A stretch of 64,000 nucleotides of DNA from Xanthomonas sp. CFBP 8443 (GCF_025666195.1 NZ_CP102592.1:2232001-2296000), one strand, 5' to 3'. Positions 18,044 through 27,605 are shown, counted from the first letter of the stretch. Translations and numbers: made by a program. The notes: generated by a model not told the origin, from the letters alone.

Positions 18044-18577
18044 ATGCGTGCTTCCGTTCCCTACGTCCGCGTGTTGTCGGCCGCCGTGCTGGCGACCACC
18101 ATGGTCGCGGCCACCAGCGGTTGCAGCTGGTTCCACAAGGGCAAGCCGCGCGGCGACTATGCCTTGGCCCCCGAGATGCGTCCGCTGGAAGTGCCGCCGG
18201 ACCTGACCACGCCGGATACCTCGGCGGCGATGAAGGTGCCGGCGCTGGCGTCTGCCGCGCCGCGCCCCGGCGCCAGCAGCGCGCCGGGCCAGGCGCCGGC
18301 GGCGTCGAATAGCGGCTTCGTGGTGCCGGGCGCGCGCGACCAGGTGTTCGGCCAGGTCGGCGACGCGCTGGGCGGCATCGAAGGCGTCACCATCGCCAGC
18401 CGCGCGCAGGTGCTGGGCTCCTACGACGTGGCCTACGAAGGCAGCAATTTCCTGGTCCGCGTGGTCGCGGTCGAATCCGGCGTCTACGTGTCGGCGGTCG
18501 ATCCGCGCGGCATGCCGGCCAGCGGCGAAGCGCCGGTCAAGCTGATCGCGGCGCTGAAGGCCAAGCTCGGCCATTGA
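18044..18577 (+). CDS. bamC: BamC-like (NlpB) outer-membrane lipoprotein
   Basis: A 177-residue protein with AGGAGAT as ribosome site and a signal peptide ending in a lipobox-like ATSGC (Cys near 27). After the Cys comes a disordered stretch with the KGKPRGDYALAPEMRPLEVPPDLTTP motif that in BamC wraps around BamD. A single helix-grip-like domain follows (FVVPGARDQVFGQVGDALGGIEGVTIASRAQVLGSYDVAYEGSNFLVRV). E. coli BamC has two such domains and 344 residues, so this is a shortened version. The location immediately after dapA is the conserved bamC position. Role in outer-membrane protein assembly is inferred. Confidence 0.78.
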   Translation: MRASVPYVRVLSAAVLATTMVAATSGCSWFHKGKPRGDYALAPEMRPLEVPPDLTTPDTSAAMKVPALASAAPRPGASSAPGQAPAASNSGFVVPGARDQVFGQVGDALGGIEGVTIASRAQVLGSYDVAYEGSNFLVRVVAVESGVYVSAVDPRGMPASGEAPVKLIAALKAKLGH

Positions 18578-18623
18578 GCCGACGTCGCCGGCTGGCGTTC
18601 GCGCCGGCCGTTGCGATGAACAG

Positions 18624-18656
18624 AAACGGGCGCCGCAGGGCGCCCGTTTTCGTTTT
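18624..18656 (+). terminator. Terminator of the dapA-bamC unit
   Basis: Arms ACGGGCGCC (18626-18634) and GGCGCCCGT (18639-18647), loop GCAG, with AA in front and TTTCGTTTT behind. It lies 47 bases after the bamC-like stop. Confidence 0.85.
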
Positions 18657-18707
18657 GGGGACAGGTAAAAGCGTTGCGCAGACGGCGCTGGCGCTTGACT
18701 GCGCGAC

Positions 18708-18775
18708 TGTGGGAGCGACTTCAGTCGCGACCGGCTTTACCGAGAAGGCCCGTCGCGACTGAAGTCGCTCCCACA
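18708..18775. repeat. REP-type palindrome
   Basis: Perfect 24-base inverted repeat: arms 18708-18731 and 18752-18775 (each containing GGGAGCGACTTCAGTCGCGA or its complement) around a 20-base loop. The arms resemble those of the panC-panD array and of 62697-62762, so this is an interspersed palindromic repeat family. It sits between the bamC-like gene and convergent fdxA. Confidence 0.85.
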
Positions 18776-18907
18776 ACAAGCGCTAGTGGCGTCGATGGCG
18801 GTGCGGGTAACGCACGTCCCGCGGTAATGGCCGGAGCGGCCCGGCAGCGTGTGCGCGGGGCAGGGCAGCGCGCTGTGCGCGGCCGACGCGGGGCGGGATG
18901 TGGAACG

Positions 18908-19231
18908 TTACTTCAGCAGCAGCGGCAGCTTGTTCGGCTTGCCGTCCCAGTCGGCGGCGTCGGGCAGCGGTTCCTGGCGCGTGGTCAGCACCGGCCAGGC
19001 CTTGGCCAGTTCCGCGTTGAGCGCGACGAAGCCTTCCTGGCCGGCCGGCACGTCGTCCTCGGGGTAGATCGCGTTGGCCGGGCACTCCGGCTCGCACAGG
19101 GTGCAGTCGATGCACTCGTCCGGATCGATCACCAGGAAGTTGGGGCCGGCGTGGAAACAATCCACGGGGCACACTTCCACGCAGTCGGTGTATTTGCACT
19201 TGATGCAGTTTTCGGTGACGACAAAAGGCAT
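18908..19231 (-). CDS. fdxA: 7Fe ferredoxin FdxA
   Basis: A 107-residue ferredoxin. The N-terminal half has the cysteines of a [3Fe-4S]/[4Fe-4S] pair: [20 protein letters not shown] and, after a loop, [17 protein letters not shown]. The C-terminal extension [23 protein letters not shown] is characteristic of the Azotobacter FdI/FdxA type. It carries electrons at low potential to partners not identifiable here. Single gene; the ATG at 19231 is the only start before the first cysteine. Confidence 0.95.
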   Translation of the reverse strand: MPFVVTENCIKCKYTDCVEVCPVDCFHAGPNFLVIDPDECIDCTLCEPECPANAIYPEDDVPAGQEGFVALNAELAKAWPVLTTRQEPLPDAADWDGKPNKLPLLLK

Positions 19232-19366
19232 GGTTCGATCCGGCGATTAACCGCGCAATTCTAAAGCAGTCGGCGTCGGTGCGTGGAGAATGCGCGTTGA
19301 CCGGCGTCGGAGCGGCCTGTCAGGGCCTCGGCGCCAGGCCCGGCACGCGGCGCAGGCCGCGGCGGA

Positions 19367-20266
19367 TCAATCGCCGATGCCGCCGCGGCGTTGCGCCAGG
19401 CGGTACAAACCGCGCGCGGCCAGGTCTTCGGAGTGGGTGTGGACCTGGCTGCCCAGCGCGCGCAGCGCATGCGCGTAGCGGTCCAGCAGGCCGCTGCCGC
19501 CGATCAGGTGCACCTGCGGCGCCAGCGGCAGGCGCGCGCGCAGTTCGTGGCCGATCAGCAGGCCGGACAGGTAGGAAGGCGCGGCGGCCGCGCTCAGCCG
19601 CTCGAACAGGCCCAGGCTGCGCACGCCGAACAGATGGTGCAGCAGGCCGCCGGGCTCGCCGCTGCGCTGCAGGCCGGCCTCGAAGCCGGCCGCGTCGAAA
19701 TGCGCGTCGTCGGCGTCCATCAGGCGGGCCAGCAGGCTGTGCTGGCGCAGCAGCGCGTACAACTCGCCGGTCATCATCGTGGCCAGGGCGGCGATGCGGC
19801 CGTGTTCCAGCTCGACCCATTTGCTGTGGGTGCCGGGCAGGCACACGCTGTGCCGATTTGCGTCTTGCGCCTGTTGCGCCAGCGTGTCGAGCAGGCCGAT
19901 CAACTGGGTCTCCTCGCCGCGCATCACGTCCGGCACCGCCTCGGCGCTGCTGGCCACGCCGGGCACGAACCACAGCGTGCGCCCCGGCAGCGCCGGATCC
20001 TGCAGCGGCTGCATCGCCGCGGCGAGCGCGTCGGCGTCGGCCGGGCAGGGCGCGTACGGCAGTTCGATCCAGCCGTTGCGGCTGCCGATCATGCCGCACA
20101 GCACCACGTCGCCGGGCCAGCCCTCGACCAGCGCCGCCAGGGTTGCGGCGTAGCGGCCCTGGCAGGCGCCGATGCCCTGGTCGCTGCGGCGTTGCTCGAG
20201 TACTCGGCCATCGGCCGCGAGCCGGTAGCCGCGCAGGCTGCTGGTGCCCCAATCGATGGCGATCAT
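19367..20266 (-). CDS. dgoK: 2-dehydro-3-deoxygalactonokinase
   Basis: Start ATG at 20266 overlaps the upstream lactonase stop (ATGA) and gives 299 residues. MIAIDWGTSSLRGYRL is the phosphate-1 motif of the ASKHA kinase fold in DgoK proteins. ELPYAPCPAD, LCGMIGSRNGW, CLPGTHSKWVEL and HLIGGSGLLDRYAHAL are the other conserved blocks. It phosphorylates KDGal with ATP before aldol cleavage by DgoA. Last gene of the dgoA-dgoD-lactonase-dgoK operon. No clear terminator follows it within the next 130 bases. Confidence 0.94.
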   Translation of the reverse strand: MIAIDWGTSSLRGYRLAADGRVLEQRRSDQGIGACQGRYAATLAALVEGWPGDVVLCGMIGSRNGWIELPYAPCPADADALAAAMQPLQDPALPGRTLWFVPGVASSAEAVPDVMRGEETQLIGLLDTLAQQAQDANRHSVCLPGTHSKWVELEHGRIAALATMMTGELYALLRQHSLLARLMDADDAHFDAAGFEAGLQRSGEPGGLLHHLFGVRSLGLFERLSAAAAPSYLSGLLIGHELRARLPLAPQVHLIGGSGLLDRYAHALRALGSQVHTHSEDLAARGLYRLAQRRGGIGD

Positions 20267-21186
20267 GCGCTGGCGACGCGTCCTTCGGGCAGCCCGGCGA
20301 CGCCGGCCGCGGCCAAGTATAGGCCGCCGGCCTGCGGGGTACGCGCCAGTTCCTCGTCGCTGTGGTCCATCCGCGAGGTGCTCAGGTACAGCGTGCTGCC
20401 GTCGGCGCCGCCCAGCGCGGGGCAGGTGGGGTGCTTGACCGGCAGCGCGACGCTGCGCTCGACGCTGCCGTCGGGCCGGTAGCGGACCACGCGCCAGGCG
20501 CGCCATTGCGCGTTCCACAGGTGGCCGTCGGCATCGATGATGGCGCCGTCGGGTTCGGCGTCGGGATGTTCGAGTTCGGCGAAGACGCGGCTGTTGCTGG
20601 TCTGCGCGTTGGCGGCGTCGTAGTCGCAGCACAGGATCTGCGGGCGTACCGAGTCGCAGTAGTACATGGTGCGGCCGTCGGCGCTGAAGCAGATCGCGTT
20701 GGGGATGGCCACGCCGGGCAATGGCAGGCGGCGCAGGCCGTGGCGCGTGGACCACTGGTAGAAACTGCCGACCGGTGCCTGGTCGGCGCGTTCGCTCATG
20801 GTGCCGAACACGAAGTTGCCGTGGCGGTCGGCGCGGCCGTCGTTGCTGCGGGTGTCGTCGCGCTCCGGCTCCAGCTCGGCGAGCTTGTGCAGCGGCAGTT
20901 CGGTGGCGTCGGCGGGGCTGGCATCGGGATCGGCCGCATACACGCCCTTGGCCAGCGCCAGCAGCAGGCGCCCGTCGTCGTACAGGCCCAGGCAGCCGGG
21001 ACGGTCGGGCAGGTTCCAGTGGCGGGTGGCGCCGCTGGCCGGATCGTGCCGCCACAGCTGGCGCGCACTGATGTCGACCCAGAACAGCACCTGCCGGCGC
21101 TCGCACCAGACCACGCCTTCGCCGTGGATGCAGCGGCTGTCCACCGCCAGCGTGGCGGTGTGCGCGGGCGATCGGGTTGCGCTCAT
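20263..21186 (-). CDS. SMP-30/gluconolactonase-family sugar lactonase
   Basis: From the ATG at 21186 the protein is 307 residues, the usual length. It is a six-bladed propeller. Metal-site residues are visible in GEGVVWCERRQVLFWVDI (Glu), RSNDGRADRHGNFVFGTM (Asn and Asp), IPNAICFSADGRTMYYCDS (Asn) and EPDGAIIDADGHLWNA (Asp). In this operon it most likely opens D-galactono-1,4-lactone to D-galactonate, the step between galactose dehydrogenase and DgoD; substrate is inferred from context. It overlaps dgoK by four bases and follows dgoD after 4 bases. The open frame to 21264 intrudes into dgoD and is not used. Confidence 0.9.
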   Translation of the reverse strand: MSATRSPAHTATLAVDSRCIHGEGVVWCERRQVLFWVDISARQLWRHDPASGATRHWNLPDRPGCLGLYDDGRLLLALAKGVYAADPDASPADATELPLHKLAELEPERDDTRSNDGRADRHGNFVFGTMSERADQAPVGSFYQWSTRHGLRRLPLPGVAIPNAICFSADGRTMYYCDSVRPQILCCDYDAANAQTSNSRVFAELEHPDAEPDGAIIDADGHLWNAQWRAWRVVRYRPDGSVERSVALPVKHPTCPALGGADGSTLYLSTSRMDHSDEELARTPQAGGLYLAAAGVAGLPEGRVASA

Positions 21187-21190
21187 GGGG

Positions 21191-22342
21191 TCACCATTCG
21201 GCGATGCTGCCGTCGGCATGGCGCCAGACGGGGTTGTGCCAGTCGGGCGGGTTCTGGTTGGCATGGCGCAGGCGCTCCTCGTCGATTTCCACGCCGAGGC
21301 CGGGCTTGGGCAACGCGGCGATACTGCCGCTATTGTCGCAGGCGAAGTCGTCCTTGTTGATCACGTAGTCGAGCAGGTCGGCGCCTTCGTTGTAGTGGAT
21401 GCCGATGCTCTGTTCCTGCAGCACCGCGTTGTGCGAGACGAAATCCACCTGCAGGCAGGCGGCCAGCGCGACCGGGCCGAGCGGGCAGTGCGGGGCCAGG
21501 CCGACGTCGTAGGCGTCGGCCATGCTGGCGATTTTCAGGCATTCGGTGATGCCACCGGCATGCGACAGGTCCGGCTGCAGCAGCGACAGGCCGCCGGCCT
21601 GCAGCACCGGCTTGAAGTCGAAGCGCGAGAACATGCGTTCGCCGGCGGCCAGCGGGATCGGCGTGGCGGCGGCCAGGCGCGGATAGTATTCGGCCAGTTC
21701 CGGCAGCACCGGCTCCTCGACGAACAGCGGCTTGAACGGCTCCAGTTCGCGCAGCAGCACGCGCGCCATCGGCGCGGAGACGCGGCCGTGGAAGTCGATG
21801 CCGAAGTCGATGCTGTTGCCGAACGCCTCGCGGATCTGCGCGACCTTGGCCACCGCCGCGTCCACCGCGCGCGGCCCGTCGATCAGCTTCATCTCCTCGG
21901 TGCCGTTGAACTTGAAGGTGTCGAAGCCCAGCTCGCGGTAGCCCTGGATCTGGGCGATGATCGCCGACGGGCGGTCGCCGCCGACCCAGCGGTAGGTCTT
22001 CATGCGGTCGCGCACCAGCCCGCCGAGCAGTTCGTACACCGGCACGCCCAGCGCCTTGCCCTTGATGTCCCACAGCGCCTGGTCGATGCCGGCGATGGCG
22101 CTCATCAGGATCGGCCCGCCGCGGTAGAAGCCGCTGCGGTACAGCAGTTGCCAGATGTCGTTGATCCGCGACGGATCCTTGCCGATCAGGTAGCCGCCCA
22201 GCTCGTGCACCGCGGCGTCGACGCTGCGCGCGCGGCCTTCGATGACCGGCTCGCCCCAGCCGGTGATGCCCTCGTCGGTCTCGATCTTCAGAAACAGCCA
22301 GCGCGGCGCGGCGTGATAGGTGGTGAGGCGAACGATCTTCAT
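21191..22342 (-). CDS. dgoD: D-galactonate dehydratase
   Basis: A 383-residue enolase-superfamily enzyme. The N-terminus is very close to E. coli Dgo[21 protein letters not shown], then VIEGRAR and [20 protein letters not shown]. Metal ligands of the mandelate-racemase subgroup appear in [12 protein letters not shown] (Asp and His) and [10 protein letters not shown] (Glu), and the base His in [14 protein letters not shown]. It removes water from D-galactonate to give 2-keto-3-deoxygalactonate. Second gene of the operon; its start overlaps the dgoA stop by ATGA. Confidence 0.96.
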   Translation of the reverse strand: MKIVRLTTYHAAPRWLFLKIETDEGITGWGEPVIEGRARSVDAAVHELGGYLIGKDPSRINDIWQLLYRSGFYRGGPILMSAIAGIDQALWDIKGKALGVPVYELLGGLVRDRMKTYRWVGGDRPSAIIAQIQGYRELGFDTFKFNGTEEMKLIDGPRAVDAAVAKVAQIREAFGNSIDFGIDFHGRVSAPMARVLLRELEPFKPLFVEEPVLPELAEYYPRLAAATPIPLAAGERMFSRFDFKPVLQAGGLSLLQPDLSHAGGITECLKIASMADAYDVGLAPHCPLGPVALAACLQVDFVSHNAVLQEQSIGIHYNEGADLLDYVINKDDFACDNSGSIAALPKPGLGVEIDEERLRHANQNPPDWHNPVWRHADGSIAEW

Positions 22343-22959
22343 GCGTGGTCCAAGTAGGCTTGGCGGAAGGCGGCGGCCTGCGCCTGGGTCTGCGCGAGCG
22401 CCTGGCCGGGCCGGTACAGTTCGCCGCCGATGCCGGCGCCGATCGCGCCGGCGGCCAGGTAATCGCCGAGGGTGTCGATGCTGACCCCGCCGACCACGAA
22501 CAGCGGCACCGTCGCCGGCAGCACCGCGCGCAGCGCGCGCAGGTGGCCGGGACCGTAGGTGGCGGCGGGGAACAGCTTGAGCATCTGCGCGCCGGCATCG
22601 AGCGCGTCGAACGCCTCGGTGGCGGTGGCGAAGCCGGCCACCACCTGCAGGCCGCGCGCGACCGCGTGGCGGATCACCGGCGGACGCGTGTTCGGGGTGA
22701 CGATGAAGCGTGCGCCGAGGTCGGCGAGGGTGTCGACGTCGGCGATCTTCAACACCGTGCCGCCGCCGATCCAGCAGCGCTGGCCGAACGCCTGCGCGGC
22801 TGCGCCGATGCTGGTTTCCCAGCGCGGCGAATTGAGCGGGATCTCGATCGCGTCGTAGCCGGCGTCGGCCAGCGCGCCGACATGCTCCAGCGCGGCGTCG
22901 GGGGCGATGCCGCGCAGGATCGCGATCAGGGGGAAGTGGAACGGGGAGACGGCGGACAT
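22339..22959 (-). CDS. dgoA: 2-dehydro-3-deoxy-6-phosphogalactonate aldolase
   Basis: From the ATG at 22959 the protein is 206 residues, typical of class I KDPG/KDPGal aldolases. Blocks seen: [20 protein letters not shown] (Arg and Glu of the active site), [31 protein letters not shown], and the Schiff-base lysine in [16 protein letters not shown] rather than LRTP in the second block points to KDPGal rather than KDPG specificity. It splits KDPGal to pyruvate and glyceraldehyde-3-phosphate. First gene of the operon; the 327-base gap to the divergent LysR gene holds the promoter and a motif shared with both receptors. Confidence 0.93.
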   Translation of the reverse strand: MSAVSPFHFPLIAILRGIAPDAALEHVGALADAGYDAIEIPLNSPRWETSIGAAAQAFGQRCWIGGGTVLKIADVDTLADLGARFIVTPNTRPPVIRHAVARGLQVVAGFATATEAFDALDAGAQMLKLFPAATYGPGHLRALRAVLPATVPLFVVGGVSIDTLGDYLAAGAIGAGIGGELYRPGQALAQTQAQAAAFRQAYLDHA

Positions 22960-23220
22960 CGGCTTACCTGGCAACGGGCGTGGAGCGGAGGGCGTCCACC
23001 GCGACGCCGTCGTCGCACGGCCGCAGCGGCGCGCAGTCGAGCGGCCGTCCCGTTGGCGACGAACTGGCGGGCGCCATCGGCCGTTGCGCTGGCCGATCGT
23101 CCTGCTCATCTACGCTGGCGCGGCGCGCCGGCGCCTTCACGAGGCGGGTGTGGCGGTGGGACGGATCGCGGCCGGAGCTGCGACTGTTCGATAGCCTGCG
23201 CGTGTGAGATATGCTCGGCA

Positions 23221-23244
23221 AATGAAATTTTAGACATATGCTAT
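23221..23244 (-). promoter_or_regulatory. ATAGC-N12-TTTCATT motif, dgoA/LysR intergenic region
   Basis: On the minus strand ATAGC (23244-23240), 12 bases, TTTCATT (23227-23221), pointing to dgoA. The same elements with the same spacing lie upstream of both TonB receptors (24432-24455 and 27732-27755). In this copy the bases after the motif also match the first receptor (TTTCATTTG). Likely a regulator site, perhaps for the neighbouring LysR protein. Confidence 0.6.
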
Positions 23245-23286
23245 TCCGTTGGTGAATACGCATCTTCCCCAGGATCTCGCTCCGCT

Positions 23287-24246
23287 ATGACCGCTTCCGC
23301 CAATCCCTGGTTCAACGCCGCACGCCTGAAGACCCGGCACCTGTTGCTGCTGTTGCAGCTGCACGAGCACCGCTCGGTGCTGCGCGCGGCCGAGGCGGCG
23401 AGCATGACCCAGCCGGCGGCCTCCAAACTGCTGGCGGAAATGGAGGATCTGCTCGGGGTCAAGCTGTTCGAGCGGCATGCGCGCGGGGTGGAGCCGACCT
23501 GGTACGGACAGGTGCTGATCCGCCGCGCGCGTTCGGCGATGTCGGAGATCGGCCGCGCGCAGGAGGAGATCGCCGCGCTGCGCGAGGGGCGCATGGGCCA
23601 GGTCTCGATCGGCACCGTGGTCAATCCCGGCACCAACCTGGTGCCGCAGGCGATCGCCGAGGTCAAGCGCGAGTTCCCCGGCATCCTGGTGCGGGTGGAG
23701 ATGGACTACAGCCGGCCGCTGGTGGCCAAGCTGCTGGACGGCCAGCTCGACATCGTGATCGGGCGCATCCTCGGCCCATATGGCGGCGACGAACTGGAAT
23801 TCGAGCCGCTGGCCGACGAGCCGCATTCGGCGGTGGCGCGCGCCGGGCATCCGCTGTCGGCGCGCACCGACCTGCGCCATGCCGACCTGGCGCGCTACGG
23901 CTGGGTGCTGCCGCCGGTGGACAGCGTGCTGCGCGCGCGGCTGGACGCGATGTTCCTGGAGCACGGCGTGCCCACGCCGCAGAACGTCATCGAGACCTCG
24001 TCGCTGCCGGTGATGACCAGCCTGCTGCGCGGCAGCGACCTGCTGGCGGCGCTGCCGGCCGACGCGGTGGCGCCGTACGTGCAGGCCAAGCTGCTGACCG
24101 TGCTGCCGATCGCGCTGGGGGTGCGGATGGAGTCGTTCGGCATCATCCGCCGCCGCGACTACATGCTGCCGCCGGGCGCCGAACGCATCCTGCTGGCGCT
24201 GCGCAATGCGGCCAAGCGGCTGTATCCGGAGCGCGCGCCGGGCTGA
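23287..24246 (+). CDS. LysR-family regulator resembling galactose-binding-protein regulators (GbpR-like)
   Basis: A 319-residue protein. N-terminal HTH: LLLLLQLHEHRSVLRAAEAA followed by SMTQPAASKLLAEMEDLLGVKLF. The effector domain begins about residue 100 (GQVSIGTVVNPGTNLVPQAI) with a DIVIGRILGP hinge motif. The HTH style (TQPAASKLLAEMEDLLG) and effector domain resemble the GbpR/GguR group that senses galactose- or sugar-acid-derived ligands. It is divergent to the dgo operon and immediately upstream of the receptor genes, so it is the best candidate for controlling both. Control of the receptors is inferred from the shared upstream motif. Confidence 0.88.
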   Translation: MTASANPWFNAARLKTRHLLLLLQLHEHRSVLRAAEAASMTQPAASKLLAEMEDLLGVKLFERHARGVEPTWYGQVLIRRARSAMSEIGRAQEEIAALREGRMGQVSIGTVVNPGTNLVPQAIAEVKREFPGILVRVEMDYSRPLVAKLLDGQLDIVIGRILGPYGGDELEFEPLADEPHSAVARAGHPLSARTDLRHADLARYGWVLPPVDSVLRARLDAMFLEHGVPTPQNVIETSSLPVMTSLLRGSDLLAALPADAVAPYVQAKLLTVLPIALGVRMESFGIIRRRDYMLPPGAERILLALRNAAKRLYPERAPG

Positions 24247-24431
24247 GCGAGGTTGCGCGATGGGGTCGTCCGCCGCGGCCGAAGGCAGCGACCGTTGGAC
24301 CGCTTGCTGCCCGGAACGCTGTCCATCGGAAGGCGCGATGGCCGGCGGCCAGGGATAGGACACAGCAGCCGCTGCGTATGTGACTGGCGCTGCGCTATCA
24401 AATTTCATGCGCTCAGCTAGTCGAAAAACGC

Positions 24432-24455
24432 ATAGCTTGGTGTAAATATTTCATT
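24432..24455 (+). promoter_or_regulatory. ATAGC-N12-TTTCATT motif upstream of receptor 1
   Basis: ATAGC 24432-24436, TTTCATT 24449-24455. The 35-base stretch from 24423 matches the stretch at 27723 at 28 positions by hand alignment, while surrounding DNA does not align. It is about 195 bases upstream of the receptor start, leaving room for a promoter and a long leader. Confidence 0.62.
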
Positions 24456-24628
24456 TGTTTGACGTGGAGGCCACTCCTAGGCTCGGCCGATCGTGACCAG
24501 ATCGGGTCGCGCCACCCAATCCACCGGGGGGCGCACCGGCGCGAGCGATACGGCAGCGGGCCACGGTGCGACGCCGTCACAACCTGAAGGACGCCGCACT
24601 TGCGCGGCCGTCATCCGTGTATGCATGT

Positions 24629-24643
24629 CTCCTGGGAGGGAAG
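24629..24643 (+). promoter_or_regulatory. Conserved leader and ribosome binding site of receptor 1
   Basis: TCCTGGGAGGGAAG lies just before the ATG at 24648. The same string occurs before receptor 2 and before the GH3 gene. It selects the ATG at 24648 over the in-frame ATG at 24600. Confidence 0.7.
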
Positions 24644-24647
24644 CGTC

Positions 24648-27578
24648 ATGTCATCGCGTCATTACCGTGGTCCGGCCTCGCCGACCGCAGCGGTTCGCAG
24701 TACCCGCGTGTTGCGTCGCTCGGCCATGGCGCTGAGCATCTGCGTGCTGCTGAGCGCGCAAGCGCTGGCGCAGGACGCCGACAATGCCACCAGGAAGCAG
24801 GGCGCCGATCCGGTGACCCAGCTCGACGCGGTCGAGGTCAAGGGCGTGCGCGCCAGCCTGATCAAGTCGCAGACGATCAAGCACGATGCCGAGCAGATCG
24901 TCGACTCGGTCAGCGCCGAGGACATCGGCGCGCTGCCCGACCGCAGCGTCACCGAGACCCTGCAGCGGGTCAGCGGCGTGACCATCGACCACTTCATGGC
25001 GCGCAACGACCCGGACCACTTCTCCGCCGAAGGCAGCGGCGTGATGATCCGCGGCATGACCCAGGTGCGCGGCGAACTCAACGGCCGCGACAGCTTCAGC
25101 GCCGCCAGCGGCCGCGGACTCAGCTTCGAGGACGTGCCGGCCGAACTGATGGCCGGCGTGGACGTGTACAAGAACCCCTCGGCCGAGATCATCGAAGGCG
25201 GCCTCGGCGGCACGGTCAACCTGCGCACGCGCATGCCGTTCGACCAGCCGGGCCGGGTGATCGGCTTCACCGCCGACGAGAACTACGGCGACTTCAGCAA
25301 GACCTACAAGCCGTCCGGTTCGTTCCTGATCAGCGATCGCTGGAACACCGGCGTCGGTGAGATGGGGCTGATGCTGGACCTGGCCTATTCGGAACTGGCC
25401 ACCCGCAGCGACGGCATCCAGGTGGAGCCGTTCGTGCGCCGTACCGATCCGGCGCTGCTGGCCGGCACCGATTTCGACAAGGTCTACGTGCCCGGCGGCG
25501 TCAACTGGCGGCAGCTGGATTTCGAACGCAAGCGCAAGGGCGTGGCCGGAGCGTTCCAGTGGCGGCCCAGCGACGACAGCGAGATCTACGTGCAGTACAT
25601 GCGCTCCACCTACGACATGAACTGGCAGGAGCGCGCGGCGTTCTTCAACGACGACACCAACGCGGTCAGTCCCGCCCCCGGCAGCACCTTCACCTACGAC
25701 GCCGATGGCCGTTTCGTCAGCGGCTCGCCGGTGTCCAGTTCCTGGCGCGGCAACATCACCGGCAATGATGGCGTGCGCTTCTACACCGACAACCGCTACG
25801 CGCAGCAGACCACCACCACCTCCGACCTGTCCGGCGGCTTCAGCCACAAGCTCACCAGCAACCTCACCGTGCGCGGCGACATGCAGCTGGTGCGGTCGGA
25901 AAGCGATGCGCTGGATTTCACCCTGTTCAGCTCGATCTACCTGCCGGGCCTGAACTTCGACCTGAGCGGCAAGTACCCGGCGGTATCGATCGCCGACACC
26001 GGCTATACCTCCGACCCCTCCAACTATTTCTGGAGCGCGGCGATGGACCACCTGGCGAAGAACCGCGGCCGCGAACTGGCCACGCGCTTCGACCTGGAAT
26101 ACACCTACGACGACAATCCGTGGCTGCGCAGCTTCCGCGCCGGCATCCGCGCCACCGACCGTACCCAGACCAACAAGAATTCCGGCTACAACTGGGGCGT
26201 GATCAGCGACAACTGGGCGATGATTCCCGGTACCGCGAACGGGACCGGCCTGGCCGACCTGGCCAACTACTCGCCCGCGTCCTCGCAGCTGTATTCGTAC
26301 TCGAACCTGTTCCGCGGCAAGATCAGCGTGCCCAACAGCCTGTACTTCCCCACCAATGCCGCGGTCAAGGACTATGCCGGCACCTCCAAGCTGATCGAGC
26401 AGCTGGTGGCGCTGCGCGGCTGGGGCTGGGCGCCGGACCAGTACCAGTTGCAGGACACCAACCGCCAGTTCGAGCGTACCCAGGCCGCCTACGCGGTGCT
26501 GTACTTCGGCAACGACGAGGCACTGGGCGTGCCGGTGGACGGCAACGTCGGCGTACGCATCGTGCAGACCAAGACCGAGGCCACCGGCTACGGCCAGTTC
26601 CCCGACCTGTCGGCCACCGCAGCGTCGGACGCGCTCAAGGCGCAGTACACCGGCCAGTTCTTCCCCAACAACGCACAGGGCAGCTACACCAACGTGTTGC
26701 CGAGCTTCAACATGCGCTTCAAGTTCTCCGATGCGCTGCAGTGGCGCATCGCCGCGTCCAAGGCGATGGCGCGTCCGGACTACACCCAACTGCAGCCGTA
26801 TCTGCTGCTGGAAGCGACCACCGAGGACGACGGCACGGTGTCCAAATGGACGGGCACCGCGGGCAATCCGAACCTCAAGCCGATGAAGGCCAACCAGTAC
26901 GACACCGCGCTGGAATGGTATTTCGACACCAGCGACATGATGTACCTGACCTTGTTCTACAAGAGCGTCAAGGACTACTTCTCCACCCAGACCACCACCG
27001 AGAGCTACGGTGGCCAGGACTGGCTGGTGACGCGGCCGTACAACATGGCCAAGGGCCGCATCCGCGGTTTCGAATACGGCTACACGCAGTTCTTCGACTC
27101 GTGGCCGGGCTGGCTGAGTGGCTTCGGCGTCAATGCCAACTTCACCTTCGTGGACAGTAGCGGTGGCGTGAATTCGGCGACCGATCCCTACACCCAGACC
27201 ACGGTCACCGGCGTGAGCCTGCCGCTGGAGGGGCTGTCGCGGCGCAGCTACAACTTCGCCGGCATCTACGAGAAGGGACCGCTGTCGATGCGCCTGGCCT
27301 ACAACTGGCGTTCGCGCTACCTGCTGACCGCCAGCGACGTGGCGACCAAGCTGCCGACCTGGTCGGACGACTACGGCCAACTCGACGCCTCGGCGTTCTA
27401 TCGTTTCACCCCGCATCTGCAGCTCGGTATCCAGGCCAACAACCTGACCAATACGGTGACCAAGGTGTTGATGGGGCCGACTTCCTATGCCGACGGCGAA
27501 GTCGACAACCACCTGTACACGCGCAGCTGGTTCGTCAACGACCGCCGCTATTCGCTGGTGCTGCGCGCCAACTGGTAA
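24648..27578 (+). CDS. TonB-dependent receptor 1 (Xanthomonas/Caulobacter type)
   Basis: 976 residues from the ATG at 24648. Signal peptide ends near LLSAQALAQ. A TonB-box-like stretch (TQLDAVEVKG) and the plug domain follow (IVDSVSAEDIGALPDRSVTETLQRVSGVTID ... MIRGMTQVRGELNGRD ... SFEDVPAELMAGVDVYKNPSAEIIEGGLGGTVNLRT). The remaining 750 residues form the 22-strand barrel, ending in a C-terminal aromatic (RYSLVLRANW) recognised by the BAM machinery. Such receptors import oligosaccharides too large for porins. Position between the galactonate genes and the glycosidases suggests a xyloglucan- or galactoside-derived ligand. A terminator follows at 27606. Paralogue of the next gene but clearly diverged. 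Confidence 0.93.
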   Translation: MSSRHYRGPASPTAAVRSTRVLRRSAMALSICVLLSAQALAQDADNATRKQGADPVTQLDAVEVKGVRASLIKSQTIKHDAEQIVDSVSAEDIGALPDRSVTETLQRVSGVTIDHFMARNDPDHFSAEGSGVMIRGMTQVRGELNGRDSFSAASGRGLSFEDVPAELMAGVDVYKNPSAEIIEGGLGGTVNLRTRMPFDQPGRVIGFTADENYGDFSKTYKPSGSFLISDRWNTGVGEMGLMLDLAYSELATRSDGIQVEPFVRRTDPALLAGTDFDKVYVPGGVNWRQLDFERKRKGVAGAFQWRPSDDSEIYVQYMRSTYDMNWQERAAFFNDDTNAVSPAPGSTFTYDADGRFVSGSPVSSSWRGNITGNDGVRFYTDNRYAQQTTTTSDLSGGFSHKLTSNLTVRGDMQLVRSESDALDFTLFSSIYLPGLNFDLSGKYPAVSIADTGYTSDPSNYFWSAAMDHLAKNRGRELATRFDLEYTYDDNPWLRSFRAGIRATDRTQTNKNSGYNWGVISDNWAMIPGTANGTGLADLANYSPASSQLYSYSNLFRGKISVPNSLYFPTNAAVKDYAGTSKLIEQLVALRGWGWAPDQYQLQDTNRQFERTQAAYAVLYFGNDEALGVPVDGNVGVRIVQTKTEATGYGQFPDLSATAASDALKAQYTGQFFPNNAQGSYTNVLPSFNMRFKFSDALQWRIAASKAMARPDYTQLQPYLLLEATTEDDGTVSKWTGTAGNPNLKPMKANQYDTALEWYFDTSDMMYLTLFYKSVKDYFSTQTTTESYGGQDWLVTRPYNMAKGRIRGFEYGYTQFFDSWPGWLSGFGVNANFTFVDSSGGVNSATDPYTQTTVTGVSLPLEGLSRRSYNFAGIYEKGPLSMRLAYNWRSRYLLTASDVATKLPTWSDDYGQLDASAFYRFTPHLQLGIQANNLTNTVTKVLMGPTSYADGEVDNHLYTRSWFVNDRRYSLVLRANW

Positions 27579-27605
27579 GCGGCGCCGCCCAAGGCGTTTC
27601 CCTAG

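Noticed and set aside
22345..24246. Longer 633-codon version of the LysR gene
   Set aside because: The first 314 codons mirror dgoA and the promoter region; the HTH begins just after the ATG at 23287.
24651..27512. 953-codon open frame antisense to receptor 1
   Set aside because: High GC removes stop codons from the complementary frame. The His/Val/Gly-rich translation has no domain and no ribosome site, while the plus strand is a complete receptor.
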